NCBI GenBank assembly: GCA_048500255.1
Contig: JASNYH010000001.1
Coordinates: 558,001 to 622,000, forward strand
Reading direction: 5' to 3'
Origin: JAMHWF01 sp048500255
GTDB lineage: Bacteria; Pseudomonadota; Gammaproteobacteria; Burkholderiales; Burkholderiaceae_C
Length of the DNA: 64,000 nt
This document shows positions 17,585 through 26,298 of this stretch, piece after piece. The position numbers and the translations under genes were made by a program. The stretch's first letter is position 1, and every line of letters starts with the position of its first letter. The notes under the pieces were generated by a model. The model did no database searches and was not told the origin of the DNA. It saw only the letters and a program-made list of their open reading frames with translations.

Positions 17585-20500
17585 TCACTTCAACCCTGCG
17601 CGGGCATTGCGGAACATGCGCATCCACGGGCTCGGTGCCGCCGGCTCGCCCGTCGTCCAGCTCAGCTGCAGGTTGCGGAACACGCGCTCGGGGTGCGGCA
17701 TCAGCGCGGTGAACCGGCCGTCGGGCGTCGTCACGCCGGTCAGCCCGCCCGCGCCGCCGTTGGGGTTGAAGGGATAGGCGTCGGTCGGCCGGCCGTGGTG
17801 GTCGACGAAGCGCAGCGCGCGCTGCACGCGCGCCGCGTCGCCGCGCTGCGAGAAGTCGGGCCGGCCCTCGCCGTGCGCGACGGCGATCGGCATGCGGCTG
17901 CCCGCCATGCCGGTGAAGAAGATCGACGGACTGTCGAGCACCTCGACCATCGCAAGCCGCGCCTCGAACTGTTCGCTCGCATTGCGCGTGAAGCGCGGCC
18001 AGGCGTCGGCGCCGGGGATCAGGGGCGCCAGCGCCGCCATCATCTGGCAGCCGTTGCACACGCCCAGCGCGAGGCTGTCGCCGCGCTGGAAGAAGGCGGC
18101 GAACTGCTCGGCCAGCGCCGGGTTGAACAGGATCGAGCGCGCCCAGCCCTCGCCGGCGCCGAGCGTGTCGCCGTAGCTGAAGCCGCCGCAGGCGACGAAG
18201 CCCTGGAACATGTCGAGCCGCGCGCGACCGGCCTGCAGGTCGCTCATGTGCACGTCGTAGGTGTCGAAGCCGGCCGCCGCCAGCGCATAGGCCATCTCGA
18301 GCTGCGAGTTGACGCCCTGCTCGCGCAGGATGGCGAGCCTGGGCTTGGCGCCGCCGACGAACGGCGCGGCGACGTCGTCGGCCGGGTCGAACGTGAGGTG
18401 CAGGTGCAGGCCCGGGTCGTCGCTCGCGCCGGCGCTGTCATGCTCGGCATCGGCGCAGGCCGGGTTGTCGCGCAGCCGCGCGATGCGCCAGCTCACCTCG
18501 TCCCAGGCCTGGTGCAGATCGCGCAGCGGCGCGCCGAAGACGCACTTCGCGTCGCGCCACACCTCGACGGTGCCGCGGTCGTTGGGCTTGCCGATCACAT
18601 GGCTGTCGCGCGACAGGCCGTGCTCGCGCAGCGTGCGCAGCGCGGCGTCCCGCTCGGCCGTCGGCACCTGCAGCACGACGCCCAGCTCCTCGTTGAACAA
18701 CGCCTGCAGCGTCAGCTCGTTGCGCCGTTCGCCGACCTGCGCCGCCCAGTTCTTGGAGTCGCCGTGGTCGGCGCGGCTGTCGGCGATGCCGTCGCCCTCC
18801 ATCACGAGCAGGTCGACGACGAGCGACACGCCGCAGTGGCCGGCGAAGGCCATCTCGCACACTGCGGCCCACAGGCCGCCGTCGCTGCGGTCGTGGTAGG
18901 CGAGCAGCCGGCCGTCGGCACGCAGCGCGTTGACGGCCGCGACGAGCGACTTCAGCCGCGCGGCATCGTCGAGGTCGGGCACGGCGTCGCCGCTGGCGCC
19001 GAGCACCTGCGCGAGGATCGAGCCCGCCATGCGGCGGCGCCCGCCGCCGAGGTCGACGAGGATCAGCGTCGTGTCGCCGGCGTCGCGGCGCAGCCGCGGC
19101 GTCAGCGTGCCGCGCACGTCGGACAGCGTCGCGAACGCCGTGACGATCAGCGACACCGGCGCCGTCACCTGCCGCTCGGCGCCGGCGTCGTCGCGCCACT
19201 TGGTGCGCATCGACAGGCTGTCCTTGCCGACCGGCACGCCGATGCCGAGCGCCGGGCACAGCTCGAGGCCGACGGCGCGCACCGTGTCGTAGAGCGCGGC
19301 GTCCTCGCCGGGCTCGCCGCAGGCCGCCATCCAGTTGCAGCTGAGCTTGACGCGCTCGAGCTCGATCGGCGCCGCCAGCAGGTTGGTGATGGCCTCGGCC
19401 ACTGCCATGCGGCCCGACGCCGGCGCGTCGAGCGCCGCCAGCGGCGTGCGCTCGCCCATCGCCATCGCCTCGCCGCGCACGCCGGCGTAGTCGGCCAGCG
19501 TGACGGCGCAGTCGGCCACCGGCACCTGCCAGGGCCCGACCATCGGGTCGCGGTGCGACAGGCCGCCGACGGTGCGGTCGCCGATCGTGATCAGGAAGCG
19601 TTTGCTGGCCACCGTGGGGTGGCGCAGCACGTCGAAGGCGGCGCGCTGCAGCTCGACGCCGGTGAGGTCGAGCGGCTCGCCGCGCCGATCGACGCGGCGC
19701 ACGTCGCGGTGCATGCGCGGCGGCTTGCCGAGCAGCACTTCCATCGGCATGTCGATCGGCCGGTCGTCGCTGCCGGGCTGCTCGAGCACGAGCTGCGGCG
19801 CCTCGGTCGCCACGCCGACGACGGCGTAGGGGCAGCGCTCGCGCTCGGCCATCGCGTCGAACAGCGGCAGGCTGTCGGGCGCGATCGCGAGCACGTAGCG
19901 CTCCTGGCTCTCGTTGCACCAGATCTCTTTCGGCGCGAGGCCGCTCTCCTCGAGCGGCACCTTCGACAGATCGAAACGCGCGCCGCGCTGCGCGCCGTCG
20001 ACCAGCTCGGGAAAGGCGTTGCTGATGCCGCCGGCGCCGACGTCGTGGATGGCGAGGATCGGGTTCTTGTCGGCCGGCGCGGCGCCCGGCCGCTCCGAAG
20101 CCGCGCCGTCCCCCTCGGGGGGCATGGGGGCGCCCAGACTCCAGCAGTGGTCGACGACCTCCTGCGCGCGACGCTGGATCTCGGGGTTGCCGCGCTGCAC
20201 CGAGTCGAAGTCGAGCTCGGCGGCATTCACGCCGGCGGCCAGCGAGCTCGCCGCACCGCCGCCCATGCCGATGCGCATGCCCGGGCCGCCGAGCTGCACC
20301 AGCAGCGTGCCGGCGGGGAAGCCGATCTTGTGCGTCTGCGTCGCCGAAATCGTGCCGATGCCGCCGGCGATCATGATCGGCTTGTGATAGCCGCGCTGCA
20401 CGCCGGCGACGCGCTGCTCGTAGACGCGGAAATAGCCGCCGAGGTTGGGTCGGCCGAACTCGTTGTTGAAGGCGGCGCCGCCGAGCGGCCCGTCGATCAT

Positions 20501-21637
20501 GATCTGCAGGGCGCTCGCGATGTGCGCGGGTTTGCCGATCGACTCGCGCTCCCAGGGCTCGCTCGTGCCCGGCAGGTGCAGGTTCGATACCGAGAAGCCC
20601 GTCAGCCCGGCCTTGGGCTTGGCGCCGCGGCCGGTCGCGCCCTCGTCGCGGATCTCGCCGCCGGCGCCCGTCGAGGCGCCCGGGAACGGCGAGATCGCCG
20701 TCGGGTGGTTGTGCGTCTCGACCTTCATCAGCACGTGCGCCAGCTCGCGGCGCGCGCGGTACGGCGGCGCGTTGGTGTACCCGTCGGGCCGCCAGCGCTC
20801 GATCTCGCCGCCTTCCATCACGGCTGCGTTGTCGCTGTAGGCCACCACGGTATGCTGAGGCGCGCAGGCGTGCGTGTGACGGATCATCTGGAACATCGAG
20901 TGTTCCTGCGCCGCGCCGTCGATCGTGAAGCGGGCGTTGAAGATCTTGTGCCGGCAATGCTCGCTGTTGGCCTGCGCGAACATCATCAGCTCGACGTCGG
21001 TCGGGTTGCGCTCGAGCGCCGTGAAAGCGTCGACGAGGTAGTCGATCTCGTCGTCCGACAGCGCGAGGCCGAAGCGCAGGTTGGCCTGCGCCAGCGCGGC
21101 GCGGCCGGCGCCGAGCACGTCGACGTGCTCCATCGGCTGACCGGGACGTTCGTCGAACAGGCGGCGCGCGGCGTCGCGCGTCGGCAGCACGCTCTCCGTC
21201 ATGCGGTCGTGCAGCAGCGCGGCGCAGGCGTCGATCTCGGCCGGCGTCAGCGCCTTCGCGCCGAGCAGGCCGCGCTCGACGACGAGACGGTACTCGGTGA
21301 CGCGCTCGACGCGGCGCACGGCCAGGCCGCAGTTGTGCGCGATGTCGGTCGCCTTCGACGCCCACGGCGATACCGTGCCCAGCCGCGGCGCCACGACGAC
21401 GAGCGCGCCGTCGACGGGCCCGGCGTAGGGCTCGCCGTAGCGCAGCAGCGCGTCGAGCTTGTCGAGCGCGCCGCGGTCGAGCGCCTCCTCGCTCCACACC
21501 CAGTGCACGTGGCGGGCGTGCACCGCCGCGATGCGCGGCGCGACGGCCTGCAGGCGCGGCAGCAGGCCCTGGGCGCGAAACGCCGACAGCGCGTTGCCGC
21601 CCTCGAAGGAGCGCAGGTGCGGGATGGGAGAAGTCAT
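17585..21637 (-). CDS. purL: Phosphoribosylformylglycinamidine synthase
   Basis: Large-type PurL, 1350 residues (about 1295 in E. coli), converting FGAR, glutamine and ATP to FGAM in purine synthesis. Domain order: N-terminal PurS-like region, linker, the two AIR-synthase-like halves (KVETHNHPTAISPFPGASTG, then a second ATP-site half with CNWMAACGEPGED), and a C-terminal class I glutamine amidotransferase domain with nucleophile Cys near residue 1194 (LGVCNGCQMMAAL) and LMPHPERVFRN. A 20-residue insertion that looks repeat-derived lies between CWSLG and KNPILAIHDVGAGG (see the repeat at 20083). ATG at 21637 is the family start (MTSPIPHLRSFEGGNALS); longer open frame upstream is noise. Confidence 0.97.
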   Translation of the reverse strand: MTSPIPHLRSFEGGNALSAFRAQGLLPRLQAVAPRIAAVHARHVHWVWSEEALDRGALDKLDALLRYGEPYAGPVDGALVVVAPRLGTVSPWASKATDIAHNCGLAVRRVERVTEYRLVVERGLLGAKALTPAEIDACAALLHDRMTESVLPTRDAARRLFDERPGQPMEHVDVLGAGRAALAQANLRFGLALSDDEIDYLVDAFTALERNPTDVELMMFAQANSEHCRHKIFNARFTIDGAAQEHSMFQMIRHTHACAPQHTVVAYSDNAAVMEGGEIERWRPDGYTNAPPYRARRELAHVLMKVETHNHPTAISPFPGASTGAGGEIRDEGATGRGAKPKAGLTGFSVSNLHLPGTSEPWERESIGKPAHIASALQIMIDGPLGGAAFNNEFGRPNLGGYFRVYEQRVAGVQRGYHKPIMIAGGIGTISATQTHKIGFPAGTLLVQLGGPGMRIGMGGGAASSLAAGVNAAELDFDSVQRGNPEIQRRAQEVVDHCWSLGAPMPPEGDGAASERPGAAPADKNPILAIHDVGAGGISNAFPELVDGAQRGARFDLSKVPLEESGLAPKEIWCNESQERYVLAIAPDSLPLFDAMAERERCPYAVVGVATEAPQLVLEQPGSDDRPIDMPMEVLLGKPPRMHRDVRRVDRRGEPLDLTGVELQRAAFDVLRHPTVASKRFLITIGDRTVGGLSHRDPMVGPWQVPVADCAVTLADYAGVRGEAMAMGERTPLAALDAPASGRMAVAEAITNLLAAPIELERVKLSCNWMAACGEPGEDAALYDTVRAVGLELCPALGIGVPVGKDSLSMRTKWRDDAGAERQVTAPVSLIVTAFATLSDVRGTLTPRLRRDAGDTTLILVDLGGGRRRMAGSILAQVLGASGDAVPDLDDAARLKSLVAAVNALRADGRLLAYHDRSDGGLWAAVCEMAFAGHCGVSLVVDLLVMEGDGIADSRADHGDSKNWAAQVGERRNELTLQALFNEELGVVLQVPTAERDAALRTLREHGLSRDSHVIGKPNDRGTVEVWRDAKCVFGAPLRDLHQAWDEVSWRIARLRDNPACADAEHDSAGASDDPGLHLHLTFDPADDVAAPFVGGAKPRLAILREQGVNSQLEMAYALAAAGFDTYDVHMSDLQAGRARLDMFQGFVACGGFSYGDTLGAGEGWARSILFNPALAEQFAAFFQRGDSLALGVCNGCQMMAALAPLIPGADAWPRFTRNASEQFEARLAMVEVLDSPSIFFTGMAGSRMPIAVAHGEGRPDFSQRGDAARVQRALRFVDHHGRPTDAYPFNPNGGAGGLTGVTTPDGRFTALMPHPERVFRNLQLSWTTGEPAAPSPWMRMFRNARAGLK
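20083..20136. repeat. Repeat-like palindrome inside purL
   Basis: A GC-rich element containing CCCCCTCGGGGGG and flanked by GCGCC/GGCGC arms lies in frame inside purL and encodes about APMPPEGDGAASERPGAAPA. It adds residues absent from E. coli PurL at this point. Its GGCCGCTCCGAAGC core (20088-20101) recurs at 37167-37179 region downstream of the LapB-like gene, so it looks like an intergenic repeat that landed in a coding sequence. Confidence 0.6.
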
Positions 21638-21751
21638 GCGGTCCCGAAGGCGGTGGGGGCGGAAACGGAGGGCGGCGCGCCGGGCCGGCAGCCCGTGGGG
21701 CGATGCCCGCGCAGGCAGCGATTCTACGAGGCCGATGGGATAATCCGGCGC

Positions 21752-22579
21752 ATGACGATTTCCATCAAGAACGCCGAAGAGATCGACGGCATGCGCCGCG
21801 CCGGACGCCTCGCCGCCGAGGTGCTGGACGTGCTCGCGCCGCACGTCAAGCCCGGCGTCACGACGGAAGAGCTCGACCGCATCGCGCACCGCCACATCGT
21901 CGATGTGCAGCAGGCGGTGCCGGCGCCGCTGAACTATGCGCCGCCGGGCTACCGGCCCTACCCGAAGTCGATCTGCACGTCGATCAACCATCAGGTCTGC
22001 CACGGCATCCCGAACGAGCGCCCGCTGAAGAACGGCGACATCGTCAACGTCGACATCACCGTCATCAAGGACGGCTGGCACGGCGACACCAGCCGCATGT
22101 TCGTCGTCGGAGAGGGCTCGATCGCGGCGCGGCGCCTGTGCACGCTGACGTACGAGGCGATGTGGCACGGCATCGTCAAGGTGCGCCCGGGCGCGCGGCT
22201 GGGCGACATCGGCCACGCGATCCAGACCTTCACCGAGCGCCAGGGCTACTCCGTGGTGCGCGAGTTCTGCGGCCACGGGCTGGGGCGCCGCTTCCACGAG
22301 GAGCCGCAGGTGCTGCACTACGGCAAGCCCGGCACGCTCGACGAGCTGCTGCCCGGCATGACGTTCACGATCGAGCCGATGGTCAACGCCGGCCGGCGCG
22401 AGATCCGCGAGATGGGCGACGGCTGGACCATCGTCACCAAGGACCGCTCGCTGTCGGCGCAGTGGGAGCACACCGTGCTCGTCACGGAGACGGGCTACGA
22501 GGTGCTGACGCTGTCGGCCGGCAGCCCGCCGCCGCCCGAGTTCGTCGCCGGCACCGCCGCCGCCGCGACGGCGGCCTGA
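21752..22579 (+). CDS. map: Methionine aminopeptidase type I
   Basis: A 275-residue cytosolic enzyme that removes N-terminal methionine. The pita-bread fold metal ligands are visible: Asp in NVDITVIKDGWHGDTSRMF (two Asp), His in EFCGHGLGRRFHEEP, Glu in FTIEPMVN and Glu in SAQWEHTVLVTE. The C-terminus has a short Pro/Ala-rich extension beyond the usual 264 residues. It is divergent from purL (114-base gap). The stop overlaps the start of glnD by one base (TGATG), pointing to coupled translation. Confidence 0.97.
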   Translation: MTISIKNAEEIDGMRRAGRLAAEVLDVLAPHVKPGVTTEELDRIAHRHIVDVQQAVPAPLNYAPPGYRPYPKSICTSINHQVCHGIPNERPLKNGDIVNVDITVIKDGWHGDTSRMFVVGEGSIAARRLCTLTYEAMWHGIVKVRPGARLGDIGHAIQTFTERQGYSVVREFCGHGLGRRFHEEPQVLHYGKPGTLDELLPGMTFTIEPMVNAGRREIREMGDGWTIVTKDRSLSAQWEHTVLVTETGYEVLTLSAGSPPPPEFVAGTAAAATAA

Positions 22580-25209
22580 TGTCGGCGCTGGCGCAGCCGC
22601 TGCCCGCCGCGCCCGAGGAACGCAGCCTCGGCGCGCTGCGCGCGCAGTTCCGCGACGGCAAGAAGCGGCTCGTCGACGAGTTCATGGCGGCGCGCCCGAG
22701 CGCGTCGGCGGCGCAGCGGCTGCTGCGCGCGCTGACGCGCCACGTCGACGCCACGCTCGCCGACCTGTGGCAGCACACGGCGATGCCGCCGGGCGCCGCT
22801 CTCGTCGCCGTCGGCGGCTACGGCCGCGGCGAACTGTTCCCGCACTCCGACGTCGACGTGCTCGTGCTGCTGCCCGACGGCCCCGGCAGCGACGCGCTGC
22901 GCGCCGCCGTCTCGGGGTTCATCGCGGCGTGCTGGGACATCGGCCTGGAGATCGGCTCGTCGGTGCGCAGCGTCGACGAATGCATCGCGCTGGCCGCCGC
23001 CGACGTGACGGTGCAGACGTCGTTGATCGAAGCGCGCTGGCTGTGCGGCGCGCGGCCGCTGTACCGGCGCTTCGTGCAGGCGCGCGACCGCGCGCTCGAT
23101 GTGCGCGCCTTCCTGCGCGCCAAGACGCTCGAGATGCGCCAGCGGCACACCAAGTTCGAGGACACGCCCTACGCGCTCGAGCCCAACTGTAAGGAGAGCC
23201 CGGGCGGCCTGCGCGACCTGCACGTGCTGCTCTGGGTGGCGCGCGCCGCGGGGCTCGGCCGCAGCTGGTCCGAGCTGGCGCACGCCGGCCTGGCGACGCC
23301 CTACGAGGTCCGGCAGCTCCAGCGCAACGAGGGCGTGCTCGAGCTGATCCGCGCGCGGCTGCACGCCGTCGCGGGGCGGCGCGAGGACCGGCTCGTGTTC
23401 GACCTGCAGACGGCGCTGGCCGAGAGCTTCGGCTGCCGCGCGACGAAGACGCAGCGCGCCTCCGAGGTGCTGATGCACCGCTACTACTGGGCGGCCAAGG
23501 CGGTGGCGCAGCTCAACCAGATTCTGCTGCTCAACATCGAGGAGCGCGTCAGCGGCTCGCAGGACGCGCCGATGCGCCCGCTCGACGAGCGCTTCCTCGA
23601 GCGCGGCGGCATGCTCGAGGTGGCGAGCGACGACCTCTATGCGCGCGACCCGCACGCCATCCTCGCGACCTTCCTCGTCTACCAGCAGACGCCGGGGCTG
23701 GCCGGGCTGTCGGCGCGCACGCTGCGCGCGCTGTACAACGTGCGCGGCCTGATGAACGGACCGTTCCGCCGCGACCCGGTGAACCGGGCGCTGTTCATGC
23801 AGATCCTGCGCCAGCCGAGCGGCCAGACGCACGCGCTGCGCCTGATGAACAACACCAGCGTGCTCGGCCGCTACCTGTGGGTGTTCCGCCGCATCGTCGG
23901 GCAGATGCAGCACGACCTGTTCCACGTCTACACCGTCGATCAGCACATCCTGATGGTGCTGCGCAACGTGCGCCGCTTCTTCATCCCCGAGCATGCGCAC
24001 GAGTACCCGTTCTGCTCGCAGCTCGCCGCGCAGTGGGACGAGCCGTGGCTGCTCTACGTGGCGGCGCTGTTCCACGACGTCGCCAAGGGACGCGGCGGCG
24101 ACCACTCCGAGCTCGGCAAGCGTGAGGTGCGGCGCTTCTGCCGCGACCACGGCGTCGAAGCCCAGGACACCGAATTCCTCGAGTTCCTCGTCGAGCGGCA
24201 CCTCACGATGTCGCGCATCGCGCAGAAGGAGGACCTCGCCGATCCGCACGTCATCGAGTCGTTCGCACGGCTGGTCGGCGACGAGCGGCGGCTCACGGCG
24301 CTGTACCTGCTGACGGTGGCCGACATCCGCGGCACCAGCCCGAAGGTGTGGAACGCCTGGAAGGGCAAGCTGCTCGAGGACCTGTACCGCCTGACGCTGC
24401 GTGCGCTCGGCGGCGCGCGCCCCAACCTCGACGCCGAGATCGAGTCGCGCAAGCAGGAGGCGCGGCAGCTGCTCGCGCTGTGGTCGCAGCTGCCCGGCAC
24501 CGAGCAGGCGCTGTGGGACACGCTCGAGGTGAGCTACTTCGCGCGCCACGAGGCGGCCGACATCGCCTGGCACGCGCGCTCGCTGCGGCGCCACGTGAAG
24601 ACGGGCCAGGCGATCGTGCGCGCGCGGCTGTCGCCCGTCGGCGAGGGCCTGCAGGTGCTGGTCTATGCGCCCGACCGGCCGGACCTCTTCGCGCGCATCT
24701 GCGGCTACTTCGACGGTGCCGGCTTCAACATCCTCGACGCCAAGGTCCACACCACGCGCAGCGGCTATGCGCTCGACACCTTCCAGGTCGTGAGCCCGGC
24801 GCTCGAGGAGCACTACCGCGACCTGAACTACCGCGACCTGATCGCGCTGGTCGAGAACCAGGCGGCGCACGCACTCGCCGCCGAGGGGCCGCTGCCCGAG
24901 CCGAGCCGCGGCCGGGTGTCGCGGCGCGTCAAGTCGTTCCCCGTCACGCCGCGCGTCACGCTGCGCCCCGACGAGCGCGCGCAGCGCTGGCTGCTCAGCG
25001 TGTCGGCGAGCGACCGCACCGGCCTGCTCTACGCCATCGCGCGCGTTCTGGCGCGCCACCGGGTCAACCTGCAGCTGGCCAAGATCACGACGCTGGGCGA
25101 GCGCGTCGAGGACACCTTCCTCGTCGACGGCCCCGAGCTGCAGCACAACCGACAGCAGCTGGCGATCGAAAGCGAGCTGCTCGACGTGCTCGCTCCTGCA
25201 TCGGCATGA
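22579..25209 (+). CDS. glnD: Bifunctional PII uridylyltransferase / uridylyl-removing enzyme
   Basis: An 876-residue nitrogen sensor that uridylylates PII proteins when glutamine is low and deuridylylates them when it is high. Domains in order: nucleotidyltransferase with GGYGRGELFPHSDVDVL near residue 80, a GlnE-like helical linker, an HD hydrolase domain with LFHDVAKGRGGDHSELG near residue 497, and two ACT domains at about 690-770 (VYAPDRPDLFARICGYFDG) and 803-876 (SVSASDRTGLLYAIARVL) that bind glutamine. Overlaps at both ends (map upstream, mnmH downstream) make a tight map-glnD-mnmH operon. Confidence 0.97.
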   Translation: MSALAQPLPAAPEERSLGALRAQFRDGKKRLVDEFMAARPSASAAQRLLRALTRHVDATLADLWQHTAMPPGAALVAVGGYGRGELFPHSDVDVLVLLPDGPGSDALRAAVSGFIAACWDIGLEIGSSVRSVDECIALAAADVTVQTSLIEARWLCGARPLYRRFVQARDRALDVRAFLRAKTLEMRQRHTKFEDTPYALEPNCKESPGGLRDLHVLLWVARAAGLGRSWSELAHAGLATPYEVRQLQRNEGVLELIRARLHAVAGRREDRLVFDLQTALAESFGCRATKTQRASEVLMHRYYWAAKAVAQLNQILLLNIEERVSGSQDAPMRPLDERFLERGGMLEVASDDLYARDPHAILATFLVYQQTPGLAGLSARTLRALYNVRGLMNGPFRRDPVNRALFMQILRQPSGQTHALRLMNNTSVLGRYLWVFRRIVGQMQHDLFHVYTVDQHILMVLRNVRRFFIPEHAHEYPFCSQLAAQWDEPWLLYVAALFHDVAKGRGGDHSELGKREVRRFCRDHGVEAQDTEFLEFLVERHLTMSRIAQKEDLADPHVIESFARLVGDERRLTALYLLTVADIRGTSPKVWNAWKGKLLEDLYRLTLRALGGARPNLDAEIESRKQEARQLLALWSQLPGTEQALWDTLEVSYFARHEAADIAWHARSLRRHVKTGQAIVRARLSPVGEGLQVLVYAPDRPDLFARICGYFDGAGFNILDAKVHTTRSGYALDTFQVVSPALEEHYRDLNYRDLIALVENQAAHALAAEGPLPEPSRGRVSRRVKSFPVTPRVTLRPDERAQRWLLSVSASDRTGLLYAIARVLARHRVNLQLAKITTLGERVEDTFLVDGPELQHNRQQLAIESELLDVLAPASA

Positions 25210-26279
25210 GCCTGGTCCGCGTCACCGCTGCGGACGCGGTCATGACGATCGACGGCTTCGACGCCGTGATCGACGCGCGCAGCCCCGGCGAGTTCGCGCT
25301 CGACCGGCTGCCCGGCGCCGTCAACTGGCCGGTGCTCGACGACGACGAGCGCCGCATCGTCGGCACCGAGTTCCGGCAGGTGTCGGACTTCGAAGCGCGC
25401 AAGATCGGCGCCGCGATGGTGGCGCGCAACATCGCCGCTCATCTCGAGCGCGAGGCCGCCGACAAGCCGCGCGACTGGCGCCCGCTCGTCTATTGCTGGC
25501 GCGGCGGCAAGCGCTCGGGCACGCTGGCGTGGTTCCTCGACCAGATCGGCTTTCGCACGCATCTGCTCGAGGGCGGCTACAAGGCGTTCCGGCGCACCGT
25601 GGTCGAGCAGCTCGACGCGCTGCCGCGCCGCCTCGAGCTGCGCGTCGTGTGCGGGCGCACCGGCAGCGGCAAGACGCGGCTGCTGCAGGCGCTCGAGTGC
25701 GCGGGCGCGCAAGTGCTCGACCTCGAAGGCCTCGCCAACCATCGCGGCTCGGTGCTCGGCCTGCTGCCCGGCCGGCAGCAGCCGACGCAGAAGGCGTTCG
25801 AGACGGCGCTGTGGCAGCGGCTGCGCCGCTTCGACCCCGCGCGGCCGGTGTGGGTCGAGAGCGAAAGCCGCCGGATCGGCCGCCTACGCGTGCCCGAGGC
25901 GCTGATCGAGCGCATGCGCCGCGACGCCGCCTGCGTGCGCGTCGAGATGCCCGACGCGGCGCGCGTGCAGTTGCTGCTCGAGGACTACGCCTTCTTCGCC
26001 GACGACCCGGCGCTGTTCTGCCGCCTGCTCGACGGCCTCGTCGAGCTGCGCGGCCGCGAGACGGTGCGGGCCTGGCAGGCGCTGGCGCGCGACGGACACT
26101 GGGCCGAGGTCTACGGCGCGCTGATGCAGCAGCACTACGACCCGATGTACCTGAGGTCGATGGCGCGCAACTTCGCCGGATTCGAGCGCGCCGAGCTGGT
26201 GCCGCTCGCCGACGGATCGCCGGCCTCGCTCGCCGGCGCGGCGCGCCGCCTGGCGGGCGCGTCGGCAGGCCCCGACTGA
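25206..26279 (+). CDS. mnmH: tRNA 2-selenouridine synthase
   Basis: A 357-residue enzyme that replaces sulfur by selenium, via geranylation, at the wobble 2-thiouridine of some tRNAs. An N-terminal rhodanese domain has the catalytic Cys at C97 in VYCWRGGKRSGT, and a P-loop domain follows with GRTGSGKT near residue 149. Selenium donation normally needs SelD, which is not in this window. ATG at 25206 overlaps the glnD stop (ATGA). The length is in the family range. Confidence 0.95.
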   Translation: MSLVRVTAADAVMTIDGFDAVIDARSPGEFALDRLPGAVNWPVLDDDERRIVGTEFRQVSDFEARKIGAAMVARNIAAHLEREAADKPRDWRPLVYCWRGGKRSGTLAWFLDQIGFRTHLLEGGYKAFRRTVVEQLDALPRRLELRVVCGRTGSGKTRLLQALECAGAQVLDLEGLANHRGSVLGLLPGRQQPTQKAFETALWQRLRRFDPARPVWVESESRRIGRLRVPEALIERMRRDAACVRVEMPDAARVQLLLEDYAFFADDPALFCRLLDGLVELRGRETVRAWQALARDGHWAEVYGALMQQHYDPMYLRSMARNFAGFERAELVPLADGSPASLAGAARRLAGASAGPD

Positions 26280-26298
26280 GGCAGCGCCACGCGTGTCG

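Noticed and set aside
17348..21751. Very long plus-strand frame opposite purL
   Set aside because: His/Arg/Val-rich antisense shadow of purL; only its 3' part (from 21752) is real, as map.
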